NCBI GenBank assembly: GCA_001802375.1
Contig: MGXK01000081.1
Coordinates: forward strand, 2,708 to 42,440
From: Gammaproteobacteria bacterium RBG_16_51_14
GTDB lineage: Bacteria; Pseudomonadota; Gammaproteobacteria; Eutrophobiales; Eutrophobiaceae
Direction: 5' to 3'
Length of the DNA: 39,733 nucleotides
How positions within the stretch are numbered: position 1 is the stretch's first letter; each line of letters begins with the position of its first letter. Of this stretch, positions 14,732-24,140 are shown piece by piece. A program made the position numbers and the translations under genes. The notes below the pieces were generated by a model, which did no database searches, was not told where the DNA came from, and worked only from the letters and a program-made list of their open reading frames with translations.

Positions 14732-16782
14732 TATAATTGTTCTTGTGTAGTGATCCCGGCATGGCGTAATAGCGGTTCGATTCTGGGTTCGCGCCCCCGG
14801 AATTCAATAAAAAGTTCCATTGGGTCCCGGCTTCCACCCTGTTCAAGGATCGCGTGCATGAATTCTTGTCCTGTTTCCCGATCAAAGATACCCTTTTCTT
14901 CGAATTTAGAAAAGGCGTCCGATGACAAAACTTCCGCCCATTTATAACTGTAGTATCCGGCCGCATACCCACCTGCAAAGATATGTGAAAAGCCGTGCTG
15001 GAAACGATTGAAATCGGGATGGCTGACAACAGCGACCCGACTGCGTACCTCATTCAGCAGTGACTGAATATCGACCTTGTTATCACTGCTGTATTCCAGA
15101 TGTAGCCTGAAGTCAAATAATGCAAATTCAAGCTGGCGTACCATCTGCATCCCGCCCTGAAAGGTTTTTGCTGATTTCATCTTTTCGTACAGGTTGTTGC
15201 TGAGTGTTCCACGGGTGATGATATGCCTTGCAAACAGATCCAGTGCCTCGCGTTCCCAGCACCAGTTTTCCATGAATTGACTTGGTAATTCGACTGCATC
15301 CCAGGGTACACCATTGATACCAGCCACGCTGGGGTAATCAACACGGGTCAGCATGTGATGCAGGCCGTGCCCGAATTCATGGAAAAGTGTTATGACTTCA
15401 TCATGGGTCAGCAGGGCAGGATTTTCACCGAGGGGGGGTGTGAAATTACACGTCAGATAAGCAACGGGAGACTGGATCCTATGGCACGTTTTTTTACGGA
15501 CAATACACTCGTCCATCCAGGCGCCACCGCGTTTATGAGAACGTGCATAAAGATCCAGATAAAAACAGCCACGTAATGCCTGGTCAGAATCACAGATATC
15601 AAAAAAACGGACATCCGGGTGCCAGACATCGATCCCTTTCCTTTCCCTGATGGAGATGCCATAAAGAAGATTGACTACTGAAAATAAACCGTGAAGTACC
15701 TGCGGGACCGGGAAATAAGGGCGCAGATCTTCCTGTGAAAAATCAAATTTCTGTTGTCTCAGTTTTTCTGAATAAAATGCAATATCCCAGATATTCAATG
15801 AACCGGCACCCGCATGTTTCCGGGCAAGGATTTTGAGTTCTGCCAGCTCTTTTTGTGCCACCGGCAGGGATTGCCCTGCCAGTCCATCCAGAAAAACCAT
15901 GACATCTTCCGGTGTCCTGGCCATCTTCCTGGCGAGTGAATAATGAGCATAGCTCGGGTAGTCCAGCAACCGCGCAAGCTGATAGCGGAGATCAAGGATA
16001 GTTACCATGATCTCACTGTTGTCCCAGCGCCCGGCATGTGGTCCCTGATCAGAAGCGCGTGTGACATAGGCCAGGTACATTTCCTTGCGCAATTCCTCAT
16101 TTTCTGCGTATTGCATGACCGGCATGTAGGAAGGAAATTCCAGTGTAAACATCCAGCCATCATGGCCTTCCCGTTTCGCTGTTTGTGCTGCGAGTGCGAG
16201 TGATGATTCAGGCAGACCGGCCAGTTGATCACGGTTTATAATCAGTTTCTTCCATGCCTGGGTAGCGTCCAGCAGATTTTCCTCAAACCTGGTCTGTAAT
16301 CTGGACAATTCCTGCTGGATCTCCCGGTAGCGCTGTTTTCTGGCCGTATCGAGATGGATTCCGGACAACCGGAAATCTCTCAGCGCATTATCGATTATTT
16401 TTTTCTGCCCGGCGGACAGCTGGTTATACTCTTCGCTGCCGGCAATCTGTGTGAAGGCCCTGTACAGGGCCTCGTTTTGTCCCATATCGGTTGCATAGTC
16501 AGATAATTTGGGCAGGCAGTTGTTATAGGCAATGCGCAGGTCAATATTGTCTGCGACAGAATGTAAATGGTTGACCGGGGACCATGTACGGTTCAGGTGA
16601 TCATCCAGATCTTCGAGGGGCTGAATCGTGTTTTCCCAGGTACTGTGCCCGGGATTTATCAATAATGCGGCAACCTGTGCCCGGTTCTGCGCCAGTAACT
16701 GATCAATTGCCGGCTCAATATGTTCCGGCCTGATTTCGCTGAACCGGGGTAAATCCTGTATTTGTAATAGCGGGTTATCCAT
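14731..16782 (-). CDS. prlC: Oligopeptidase A (M3 family zinc peptidase)
   Basis: 683 aa, the usual size. The catalytic zinc motif HEFGH lies at residues 468-472 within LFHEFGHGLHHML, and the third-ligand Glu is expected in the downstream segment ELPSQFMENWCWE. The N-terminus (DLPRFSEIRPEHIEPAI) matches the family start. This cytoplasmic enzyme degrades short peptides, including cleaved signal peptides. It overlaps the SH3 protein start by one base, an operon of prlC, SH3 protein and perhaps xthA. Confidence 0.95.
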   Translation of the reverse strand: MDNPLLQIQDLPRFSEIRPEHIEPAIDQLLAQNRAQVAALLINPGHSTWENTIQPLEDLDDHLNRTWSPVNHLHSVADNIDLRIAYNNCLPKLSDYATDMGQNEALYRAFTQIAGSEEYNQLSAGQKKIIDNALRDFRLSGIHLDTARKQRYREIQQELSRLQTRFEENLLDATQAWKKLIINRDQLAGLPESSLALAAQTAKREGHDGWMFTLEFPSYMPVMQYAENEELRKEMYLAYVTRASDQGPHAGRWDNSEIMVTILDLRYQLARLLDYPSYAHYSLARKMARTPEDVMVFLDGLAGQSLPVAQKELAELKILARKHAGAGSLNIWDIAFYSEKLRQQKFDFSQEDLRPYFPVPQVLHGLFSVVNLLYGISIRERKGIDVWHPDVRFFDICDSDQALRGCFYLDLYARSHKRGGAWMDECIVRKKTCHRIQSPVAYLTCNFTPPLGENPALLTHDEVITLFHEFGHGLHHMLTRVDYPSVAGINGVPWDAVELPSQFMENWCWEREALDLFARHIITRGTLSNNLYEKMKSAKTFQGGMQMVRQLEFALFDFRLHLEYSSDNKVDIQSLLNEVRSRVAVVSHPDFNRFQHGFSHIFAGGYAAGYYSYKWAEVLSSDAFSKFEEKGIFDRETGQEFMHAILEQGGSRDPMELFIEFRGREPRIEPLLRHAGITTQEQL

Positions 16783-16864
16783 TGCTGAACTGGTTTATTT
16801 ATGTGTAGTCGGGAACAGGTATGCTCTCAATCGGTGGTTCCGGGAGTAATCTATTGATTATCGC

Positions 16865-17818
16865 TTATCCTGAGGCAAGCCTCAGCCCGATCATCCAGCT
16901 TGCAATTGCCCCGCTGACAAGGAATAAGATGATGAGTACGGAAGAGTAATTATTGAAACGCCTGACAAGGATTGACTGTGGTACAGCAGACAGCAGAAAT
17001 GGCCTCCTTCCGTCATGTGTATCCGATAAAATATTGACGGGTGGCATATTTTGTACATCCGCGTGTCTGGCCATCACCGCCTGATAAGCCTCTTCCCTGA
17101 CGGCCTGCCATTCTTCCATGTCGATCTGCCCGTCCCTGTTTTTGTCAAAGCGTGTCATCAGGTACTCCGTGTCTTTTTTCCATTCCCCGAGCATGTCACG
17201 AACATCCTCATTGATGTTGAACTGACTGTTGGCACCCCCCACCGTTTTATACAGCCCGATAGCATAGAGTGATTCACCGGGATGCATGCGTTCCTCGGAA
17301 TACCGGTAACGTCTACTGCCGAATGAAAACCAGCTTCTGTCATAGGATGGGCCCCTGTCCGGTCGTGAACGATGTCCATACCAGCAGTCTTTCCTTGCCG
17401 GTGTAACGTAAGCCCCTTCCGGATCGATCACGCACTGCCCCGTATCATCCAGCAGCAGGAATAATTCATCGCTGTTGCCCTGATCGATCGTCACCCATTG
17501 GGAATTTTTGCCGGAACGATGGTATTCTTCAATCTTGTATTTATACCATGTACAGATGGTCCTGGTCAGGGGCGCTGTGATCGGTTGACCTTCCATTAAC
17601 TCTCCGTGTCCCGAGAATTCGGCATAGCCCTGTGCGGCGGAACGGATTTTTGAAGTAGGAGTATCTTCAATAATCCGTTTTTTATAAAAAAAATAAAACG
17701 CCCCGGTGAAACAGGCGATGGTTGCAATTACCAGTACTACGGCAATACACCAGAAATCATCGGCCGGGGCATTTTGTATCCATGCGGATAAGCCTGCACC
17801 TGTATGTGATGATTCCAT
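16865..17818 (-). CDS. GIDE-domain membrane protein with an EF-hand insertion
   Basis: 317 aa. A first transmembrane helix lies at about 24-43. It is followed by a GIDE-like domain with KIRSAAQGYAEFSGHGELM and TICTWYKYKIEEY, the pattern of bacterial proteins resembling the non-RING part of the eukaryotic mitochondrial E3 ligase MUL1/GIDE. A canonical EF-hand loop at 225-236, DKNRDGQIDMEE, has Asp, Asn, Asp, Gly, Ile and Glu at positions 1, 3, 5, 6, 8 and 12, so calcium binding is plausible. A C-terminal helix ends the protein. Only 3 nt separate it from lemA upstream. LemA-GIDE pairs are common in bacteria; the function is unknown. No ubiquitin system is implied. Confidence 0.82.
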   Translation of the reverse strand: MESSHTGAGLSAWIQNAPADDFWCIAVVLVIATIACFTGAFYFFYKKRIIEDTPTSKIRSAAQGYAEFSGHGELMEGQPITAPLTRTICTWYKYKIEEYHRSGKNSQWVTIDQGNSDELFLLLDDTGQCVIDPEGAYVTPARKDCWYGHRSRPDRGPSYDRSWFSFGSRRYRYSEERMHPGESLYAIGLYKTVGGANSQFNINEDVRDMLGEWKKDTEYLMTRFDKNRDGQIDMEEWQAVREEAYQAVMARHADVQNMPPVNILSDTHDGRRPFLLSAVPQSILVRRFNNYSSVLIILFLVSGAIASWMIGLRLASG

Positions 17819-17821
17819 GAT

Positions 17822-18394
17822 TTAACTGAATAATTTCTTCATATCCACATCCTGTTTCTCTTCCTCGCTGAATTCAAGCAGATCCTTTGGCCCGAAGGCG
17901 AACATACGGGCGAGAATGACATCAGGAAATTGTTCTATTCGAACATTATTGGTATTGACGGTCTCGTTATAGAACTCGCGGCGATCGGCAATGGCATCCT
18001 CAAGGCCGGAGATACGACCCTGCAAATGCCTGAACGTTTCGTTTGCCTTTAAATCCGGATAGGCCTCCGCCAGGGCAAATAGATTTCCGAGCCCCAGGCG
18101 CATCTGGGTTTCGGCCGGTCCCAATGCGGAAACATCGGCACGTTCCCTGGCTGCTGCCACCGCAGAACGGGCCTGCATCACTTTTTCCAGGGTCGCCTGT
18201 TCATAACCCATATATTGTTTGCAGGTTTCGACCAGTTTGGGCAATTCGTCATGTCGTTGTTTCAGCAATATATCGATATTGGACCAGGCCTTGGTGACAT
18301 TATGTTTCAGTGAGACCAGGTTGTTATAAAGAGTAATCGCATACAGTATCAATGCGGCAAGGATGCCTAGAATAATAAAGTTGGTTACATCCAT
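17822..18394 (-). CDS. lemA: LemA-family membrane protein
   Basis: 190 aa, the normal length. An N-terminal transmembrane helix (FIILGILAALILYAITLYN) is followed by the characteristic NLVSLKHNVTKAWSNIDILLKQRHDELPKLVET segment (residues about 25-57) and a helical-bundle body. The function of LemA in bacteria is not settled; it is often adjacent to a GIDE-domain or TPM-domain protein, as here. It is the first gene of a two-gene operon, with an extended -10 promoter about 75 bp upstream. Confidence 0.93.
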   Translation of the reverse strand: MDVTNFIILGILAALILYAITLYNNLVSLKHNVTKAWSNIDILLKQRHDELPKLVETCKQYMGYEQATLEKVMQARSAVAAARERADVSALGPAETQMRLGLGNLFALAEAYPDLKANETFRHLQGRISGLEDAIADRREFYNETVNTNNVRIEQFPDVILARMFAFGPKDLLEFSEEEKQDVDMKKLFS

Positions 18395-18774
18395 CGGTAT
18401 TCTCCTTTTTTATCATGGTGTTATTGGTTATCTGAGCAGCAAACCATGGCCAACATGGACTTTCATCATTATAGCACGGTAATTTTCCTTTACGGCTATA
18501 TAAATCAATAAGTTATAGCTTTACGATAAAATCGAAACAAATCAATCACTGGTAAAACCATTCTGTCATCAACGTATTTCCTAAGGGCAAAGTAAAAAGT
18601 GTCTTTCCGGTTTATACGGTTTCAGATGTCCTGGTGATCGGGGTTGTTATCTGAATGATTCTGTCACTATCCGGGGTTGTCTGCGGTAAGTGGTCTTCGG
18701 ACAGGGTTGATCGTTGAGCATGGCTGGGGGAACTGACAGTGATGTTCTTCATGAATACTAATTCTTATTTGTAT
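18395..18774. other. Intergenic region between lemA and the iron importer
   Basis: Apart from the lemA promoter near 18468 and the Fur box that begins at 18775, I see no gene, RNA or strong repeat here. A short direct repeat CGGGGTTGT occurs twice in the right half, which is not enough to assign a function. Confidence 0.5.
18468..18476 (-). promoter_or_regulatory. Extended -10 promoter of lemA
   Basis: On the minus strand TGCTATAAT matches the extended -10 consensus TGnTATAAT exactly. The expected start near 18461 gives a leader of about 65 nt. No good -35 hexamer is present, as often with extended -10 promoters. Confidence 0.55.
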
Positions 18775-18789
18775 TGAGAATTGTTATCA
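18775..18789 (+). promoter_or_regulatory. Fur box upstream of the ferric-iron importer
   Basis: TGAGAAT-T-GTTATCA matches the 7-1-7 Fur consensus TGATAATnATTATCA with one mismatch per half. Overlapping AT-rich half sites lie just to the left, and the binding-protein start codon is 46 bp downstream. Repression by Fur under iron-replete conditions is the natural reading. Confidence 0.75.
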
Positions 18790-18834
18790 TTTATACTTAC
18801 ATAAACATAAACCACCCCTGCATTGCTGATTAAA

Positions 18835-19908
18835 ATGTATAAATCTATTTTTTTCCTCATTCTGTTCATCCTCCAATCCAATCTATTTGCCAGTGAGGTA
18901 AATAAGCACCCGGAAGCTAAGGAAACGCTTGAAGCAGATAGGCAGCTAGGCGAAGTAAACATTTACTCTGCGCGCAAGGAAGCGCTTATCAAGCCTTTGC
19001 TTGATATCTTCACTGAAAAAACCGGAATACCCGTCAATCTGGTAACGGGAGATGCGGATGAACTGATACAACGGCTGGAAGCGGAAGGCAGGAATACGCC
19101 CGCAGACCTTCTGCTTACGGTTGACGTGGCACGACTGCACCGGGCAAAACAGAATGGACTGTTGCAAACGGTGAGCTCCGATATCCTGGAACAGGTGGTT
19201 CCTGATGAATACCGGGATCCGGAAGGCTACTGGTATGGCCTGTCTTTACGTTCCAGGGTCATCGTCTATGCCCCGGATCGGGTCAAGCCGGAGGAATTGA
19301 GTAGTTATGGTAGTTATGAAGGACTGGCAGAACCTGTATGGAAAGGAAGGTTATGTGTGCGTTCATCATCCAATCCCTATAACCAGTCACTCGTGGCAGC
19401 CATGATGGAGAATGATGGGAAAGAAAACACAGAAAAATGGGCCAGGGGACTGGTCAGTAATTTTGCAAGATCACCCAAGGGGGGTGATCGCGATCAGATA
19501 ACGGCCGTTGCCGCCGGGCAATGCGATGTGGCTTTGGTCAACACCTATTATCTGGCAGGAATGCTGCATTCAAGCCAGGAAGAAGAACGCGCTTTGGCGA
19601 AAAAAGTCCGCCTGTTCTGGCCTAATCAATCCGGACGCGGTGCACATGTTAATGTCAGTGGTGCCGGCGTGATCAAGACCGCTGCACATGTTACGGAAGC
19701 AGTTAAATTGCTTGAGTTCATGGTCAGTGCTGAAGCACAGGCCTGGTATGCCGAACAGAATAACGAATATCCGGTCAGGCAAGGGATCAGGGTCAGTGAC
19801 ACATTGAGCCAGTGGGGTGATTTTAAAGCCGACACGCTCAATCTTGGAGTGCTTGGTAAACACAATGCGGAAGCAATCAATCTCATGGACAGGGTCGGCT
19901 GGAAATAG
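18835..19908 (+). CDS. fbpA: Ferric-iron ABC transporter, periplasmic binding protein (FbpA/FutA type)
   Basis: 357 aa. It has a signal peptide, then EVNIYSARKEALIKPLLDIF, the standard opening of the family. The tandem tyrosines Tyr238-Tyr239 in LVNTYYLAG are the iron-ligand pair of FbpA-like proteins, and CVRSSSNPYNQSLVAAM carries another family motif. It captures ferric iron in the periplasm for the permease encoded next. The ATG at 18835 gives the best signal peptide; a TTG four codons earlier is less likely. First gene of an fbpABC operon behind a Fur box. Confidence 0.92.
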   Translation: MYKSIFFLILFILQSNLFASEVNKHPEAKETLEADRQLGEVNIYSARKEALIKPLLDIFTEKTGIPVNLVTGDADELIQRLEAEGRNTPADLLLTVDVARLHRAKQNGLLQTVSSDILEQVVPDEYRDPEGYWYGLSLRSRVIVYAPDRVKPEELSSYGSYEGLAEPVWKGRLCVRSSSNPYNQSLVAAMMENDGKENTEKWARGLVSNFARSPKGGDRDQITAVAAGQCDVALVNTYYLAGMLHSSQEEERALAKKVRLFWPNQSGRGAHVNVSGAGVIKTAAHVTEAVKLLEFMVSAEAQAWYAEQNNEYPVRQGIRVSDTLSQWGDFKADTLNLGVLGKHNAEAINLMDRVGWK

Positions 19909-19929
19909 TGTGTGGCATGATTGCATTCC

Positions 19930-21630
19930 ATGAGTGCGACATCAATTAATATTGAGGTATGCCGTCCAGCCGGGATCCCGATCCATACCTTACTGATTAA
20001 ACGTTGGGATTTCTGGCTGGTACTTGTAGCCATCATTTTGTCACTGCCAATCCTGGTCGTGTTTGGGTCACTGTTTTCCCCCGAAGTCGAAATATGGAAG
20101 CATCTGTATGAGACAGTACTGTTTGAGTACATAGTCAATTCACTGTTACTCATGACGGGGGTCGGTGCACTGGCGCTGATAACAGGTGTTATACCTGCCT
20201 GGCTGGTAACCATGTACCGTTTTCCCGGTAGTCAGGTTCTGGAATGGGCCTTGTTATTGCCATTGGCGATGCCGGCCTACATTACCGCCTACACCTATAC
20301 CGGCATATTCGACATTGCCGGGCCGGTACAAACCGGATTACGTAATATAACCGGCTGGCAGTACAGGGATTACTGGTTCCCGGACATACGATCACCGGGT
20401 GGTGCGATTTTTATATTGTCCTCGGTTTTGTATCCTTATGTTTATCTGCTGGCGCGTGCCGCCTTTATTGAACAGTCGATTTGTGTGCTCGAGGTTGCCC
20501 GGACATTGGGTTGTAATTCGATCAGGGCATTTTTCAAAATAGCCTTGCCACTGGCCAGGCCGTCAATCATCGCGGGTTTATCACTGGTGCTGATGGAAAC
20601 GCTGGCCGATTATGGAACGGTACAGTATTTTGGTATCGCAACCTTTACCACCGGTATTTTCCGGACCTGGTTTGGGTTGGGTAACAGTGCAGCTGCAGCA
20701 CAGTTATCCGCCTTGATGATGCTGTTTGTAATGTTGCTCATCCTGCTGGAACACCGCTCCCGCCACCGGCAGCGATATCACCATACAAGCACACGCTACA
20801 GCACCCTGTTACAGAAGAAACTGCTACCTGGTCCGGCGATTACCGCAGCGATCATATGCAGCATTCCGGTTGTGGTCGGGTTTCTGGTTCCCTTCGGTTT
20901 CCTGTTGCAATGGGCATGGCAAACCTATCCGCATGTCGTTGACACATCGTTTTTTGATCTGGTTGCACACAGTGTTTTACTGGCTGGGGTTTCGGCCTTG
21001 CTGGCCTTGTTCCTGGCCCTGTTCATGGCCTCCGGTAAACGCCTGTATCCTTCCCCACCGGCAAGCTTATCGATCCGCTTTGCCGGGATGGGTTATGCAA
21101 TCCCGGGTACGGTCATTGCGGTTGGTGTGATGTTGCCGTTTGCCTGGGTCGATAATACAGTTGACCTGTGGTTGCGATCTGCATTTGGTATCAGCAGCGG
21201 TTTGCTGTTAAGTGGTACCTTGTTTGTTCTGATATTTGCCTATCTGGTACGGTTTCTTGCGGTTTCCCTGAATACCGTTGAAGCTGCACTCGCCAGGATC
21301 AAACCTTCAATAGATGAAGCCGGGCGTTGTGCCGGATATCATTCATTAACCTTGCTGCGCAAGGTACATATACCGATGATGCGCGGTAGTTTACTGACCG
21401 CTGTATTGCTGGTTTTTGTTGATGTATTGAAAGAATTACCAGCAACCCTGATCTTACGTCCATTTAATTTCAACACACTTGCTGTTCGTACCTTCGAACT
21501 GGCCAATGAAGAGCGACTTGCTGACGCGGCATGTTCGGCACTGGCAATCGTTCTGGCGGGAATCATTCCCGTCATTCTGATCAGTAATACCATCTCGAGA
21601 TCTCGTCCCGGCCATGACCACCGCACTTGA
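19930..21630 (+). CDS. fbpB: Ferric-iron ABC transporter permease (two fused half-permeases)
   Basis: 566 aa with about twelve membrane segments, in two homologous halves each carrying an EAA-like cytoplasmic loop (EVARTLGCNSIRAFFKIALPLARPSIIAG near 190-220 and EAGRCAGYHSLTLLRKVHIPMMRG near 460-485). This fused layout is typical of FbpB/SfuB permeases. The start at 19930 lies 21 nt after fbpA with a poor ribosome site, suggesting coupling. Its 3' end overlaps the ATPase start by 17 bp. Confidence 0.92.
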   Translation: MSATSINIEVCRPAGIPIHTLLIKRWDFWLVLVAIILSLPILVVFGSLFSPEVEIWKHLYETVLFEYIVNSLLLMTGVGALALITGVIPAWLVTMYRFPGSQVLEWALLLPLAMPAYITAYTYTGIFDIAGPVQTGLRNITGWQYRDYWFPDIRSPGGAIFILSSVLYPYVYLLARAAFIEQSICVLEVARTLGCNSIRAFFKIALPLARPSIIAGLSLVLMETLADYGTVQYFGIATFTTGIFRTWFGLGNSAAAAQLSALMMLFVMLLILLEHRSRHRQRYHHTSTRYSTLLQKKLLPGPAITAAIICSIPVVVGFLVPFGFLLQWAWQTYPHVVDTSFFDLVAHSVLLAGVSALLALFLALFMASGKRLYPSPPASLSIRFAGMGYAIPGTVIAVGVMLPFAWVDNTVDLWLRSAFGISSGLLLSGTLFVLIFAYLVRFLAVSLNTVEAALARIKPSIDEAGRCAGYHSLTLLRKVHIPMMRGSLLTAVLLVFVDVLKELPATLILRPFNFNTLAVRTFELANEERLADAACSALAIVLAGIIPVILISNTISRSRPGHDHRT

Positions 21631-22660
21631 ACTGAAACAAATCACCGTTGCCTGCGATCAAGGAAAGATACTGGATGCGGTGTCATTTACCCTGAATGAA
21701 GGAGAGATAGGATCTCTGCTTGGCCCAAGCGGAAGTGGCAAGACAACCTTATTGCGTACCGTTGCCGGTTTTGAACAACCGGTACATGGTGAAGTCTGGA
21801 TCAAGGGGGTCAGATCAAGTAACGGGGAATATCTGGTCCCGGTTGAACAACGGAATATCGGTATGGTTTTTCAGGATTATGCCCTGTTTCCGCACATGAC
21901 CGTTCGTGAAAACATCAGTTTTGGCCTGACCGGCATGACGAAATTCCAGCAGCAGGAGCGTACTGCAGAACTGGTTGAACTCCTTGGTCTTGAAAAAGGA
22001 ATGATGGATAACTATCCTCACCGTCTGTCGGGAGGTCAGCAACAGAGGGTTGCCCTTGCCCGTGCCATGGCACCGCGCCCCGGCATTTTGCTGCTGGACG
22101 AACCCTTTGCCAGTCTTGATATAGAGTTGCGTGAACAGTTGGCGGGCGAGGTCCGTACCATCCTGAAAAAAGACGGTATCACGGCCATTCTGGTCAGCCA
22201 CAATCAACTGGAAGCATTTGCCATGGCCGACATCATAGGCGTCATGCGCGAAGGTCGATTGTTGCAGTGGGACAATGCTTACAACCTGTATCACAAACCA
22301 AACTGTTTCCATGTGGCGGATTTTATCGGTGAAGGCATATTTATACCCGGTACGGTAATCAATGAGTTTGAGGTAAAGACTGAAATAGGCATGATTGCGG
22401 GCCATTGCCCTCATGGCCTGGTATCGGGAGCGGCAGTTGATATATTGATTCGGCCGGATGATATTCAGCATGACGATAGCAGCGAGATGACTGCCATCGT
22501 GCTGGGAAAGGCATTCCGGGGCGCCCAGTTTCTGTATACGCTGGAACTTGAAAGTAAAACCAGGGTCCTGAGCCTGGTACCCAGCCACCATAATCATCCG
22601 CTTGATGAATCCATCGGAATCCGGCTGGAGGCCGATCACCTGGTGGCCTTTCCAAGATAA
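21614..22660 (+). CDS. fbpC: Ferric-iron ABC transporter ATPase (FbpC type)
   Basis: 348 aa. Walker A GPSGSGKTT (about 37-45), Q-loop in GMVFQDYALFPHMT, signature LSGGQQQRVALARA, Walker B GILLLDEPFASLD and the switch His in LVSHNQLEAFAMAD are all present. A C-terminal TOBE-like regulatory domain fills roughly 240-348. It powers import through FbpB. The start overlaps the permease end by 17 bp, indicating translational coupling. Confidence 0.94.
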   Translation: MTTALELKQITVACDQGKILDAVSFTLNEGEIGSLLGPSGSGKTTLLRTVAGFEQPVHGEVWIKGVRSSNGEYLVPVEQRNIGMVFQDYALFPHMTVRENISFGLTGMTKFQQQERTAELVELLGLEKGMMDNYPHRLSGGQQQRVALARAMAPRPGILLLDEPFASLDIELREQLAGEVRTILKKDGITAILVSHNQLEAFAMADIIGVMREGRLLQWDNAYNLYHKPNCFHVADFIGEGIFIPGTVINEFEVKTEIGMIAGHCPHGLVSGAAVDILIRPDDIQHDDSSEMTAIVLGKAFRGAQFLYTLELESKTRVLSLVPSHHNHPLDESIGIRLEADHLVAFPR

Positions 22661-22795
22661 AGCTTCTGTCTGTAGTGTTGAAGTTGAATTTCGATCCGCC
22701 TGCTACAATTAGAGTGGGATGCAGGTACTGGTATCCGTGGTTTTATACTTGGCTGACTGTTATTGCTGTAAAAGGGCAAATCTGCGAGGTCATAA

Positions 22796-23185
22796 ATGCC
22801 AGACACACCGGATTATTTGCGGTATACAACCACACATACCTGGGTTGAGATTATAGATGACAGGACAATAAGGGTTGGCATCACTGATTTTGCACAGCAG
22901 GAGCTGGATGACATAGTTTTCATCGAGTTACCGGAGATGGACCGTGAATACACCAGGGGTGATGAATGCGCAATTGTTGAGTCAGTAAAATCAACTTCGG
23001 AAATTTACTGCCCGGCCTCAGGTAATATAATTGCAATCAATCTGTCCCTGGAGGATTCTCCGGGATTAATCAATGAGGATCCCTATGGGGAAGGCTGGAT
23101 TTTTCAAATGGAACTGACGGATGATTCCGATCTTGATGATTTGATTGACGCTGATACTTATCGTGAACTGGCTGTAGATGATTAG
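22796..23185 (+). CDS. gcvH: Glycine cleavage H protein (lipoyl carrier)
   Basis: 129 aa, the usual length. The opening YTTTHTWVEI and the lipoylation motif ESVKSTSEIYCPASG, with Lys65 as the attachment site, identify GcvH. It carries the aminomethyl group between the P, T and L proteins of glycine cleavage; GcvH-like proteins can also serve as lipoate donors. Neither gcvP nor gcvT is near: the next gene, 9 nt on, is tpx. A TACAAT element at 22704-22709 may be its -10 box, without a convincing -35. Confidence 0.9.
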   Translation: MPDTPDYLRYTTTHTWVEIIDDRTIRVGITDFAQQELDDIVFIELPEMDREYTRGDECAIVESVKSTSEIYCPASGNIIAINLSLEDSPGLINEDPYGEGWIFQMELTDDSDLDDLIDADTYRELAVDD

Positions 23186-23194
23186 GAGAGAAAC

Positions 23195-23692
23195 ATGGCA
23201 ACAATAACATTGAAAGGCAACAAGATTCATACCAACGGTGATTTACCGGCGGTCGGCAGGCCGGCCCCGGATTTTGTGCTGGTCGATCGTGAACTGAACA
23301 ATGTCAGCTTGGGCAAGTACCAGGGCAAAAAGAAACTGCTTAACATTGTGCCGAGTCTGGATACCCCGGTGTGTGCAATATCAACAAAAAAATTCAATGA
23401 GTCCGCAAAGGAGATAAGCGATGCAGTATTCCTGATCATTTCAGCTGATCTGCCGTTTGCCATGGGCCGCTTCTGTTCCGCGGAAGGGGCGGATAATGTG
23501 ATCACATTGTCCATGATGAGGTCTCATGATTTTGCCAGGGATTACGGGGTGCACATCGAAGATGGCCCCCTGGCAGGTATCACCGCACGCGCCGTGGTCG
23601 TGCTTGATGAGAACAACAAGGTGAAATATACAGAACTGGTTCCTGAGATTGCCCGGGAACCCGATTATGACAGCGCATTGAATGCACTTTAA
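23195..23692 (+). CDS. tpx: Thiol peroxidase Tpx (atypical 2-Cys peroxiredoxin)
   Basis: 165 aa. The peroxidatic Cys60 is in VPSLDTPVCA and the resolving Cys94 in AMGRFCSAEG, at the spacing of E. coli Tpx (61/95). It reduces hydrogen and lipid peroxides with electrons from thioredoxin. It follows gcvH by 9 nt with the ribosome site AGGAGAG, so the two are likely co-transcribed, an unusual pairing. Confidence 0.96.
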   Translation: MATITLKGNKIHTNGDLPAVGRPAPDFVLVDRELNNVSLGKYQGKKKLLNIVPSLDTPVCAISTKKFNESAKEISDAVFLIISADLPFAMGRFCSAEGADNVITLSMMRSHDFARDYGVHIEDGPLAGITARAVVVLDENNKVKYTELVPEIAREPDYDSALNAL

Positions 23693-23734
23693 AACAGGCA
23701 TCGGCGTTTTCCCCGGGAGGTAATTTTTCCGGCC

Positions 23735-24097
23735 ATGGCGTCACAGGGAACAGCAGGACTTGACCGACTGGTGAAGGCCTTCTGTTATTCACTACAGGGA
23801 TTAAAAGCCGCCTTTATTAATGAGTCTGCTTTTCGTCAGGAAGTTATGCTTTCCCTATTTCTGATCCCGCTCGGGATCTGGCTCGGTGAAACCGGTGCTG
23901 AGCGGGCACTGTTGGCAGGTGCGCTGATCCTGGTCATCATTGTTGAACTGGTGAATTCGGCTGTCGAAACCGTCGTTGATCGATTTGGCGATGAAATCCA
24001 TGAACTCTCCGGTCGTGCCAAGGATGCAGGTTCCGCTGCGGTATTCATCGCATTAATTAATGCGGTCATTATCTGGTCACTGGTGCTGCTGACCTGA
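23735..24097 (+). CDS. dgkA: Diacylglycerol kinase DgkA
   Basis: 120 aa, three membrane helices. The family signature is present: SLQGLKAAFINESAFRQE near the N-terminus and VELVNSAVETVVDRFG with the conserved Glu and Asn, then GRAKDAGSAAVF. It recycles diacylglycerol, released during membrane-derived oligosaccharide and lipid turnover, into phosphatidate. It is followed by the heptamer repeat array. Confidence 0.95.
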   Translation: MASQGTAGLDRLVKAFCYSLQGLKAAFINESAFRQEVMLSLFLIPLGIWLGETGAERALLAGALILVIIVELVNSAVETVVDRFGDEIHELSGRAKDAGSAAVFIALINAVIIWSLVLLT

Positions 24098-24140
24098 GAA
24101 AAAATATGGAATTATATACTTGAACCCGAATTGTCACCGA

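Noticed and set aside
14523-15053. 176-codon minus-strand frame across the prlC/SH3 junction
   Set aside because: Same strand but shifted frame overlapping two well-supported genes; no motifs.
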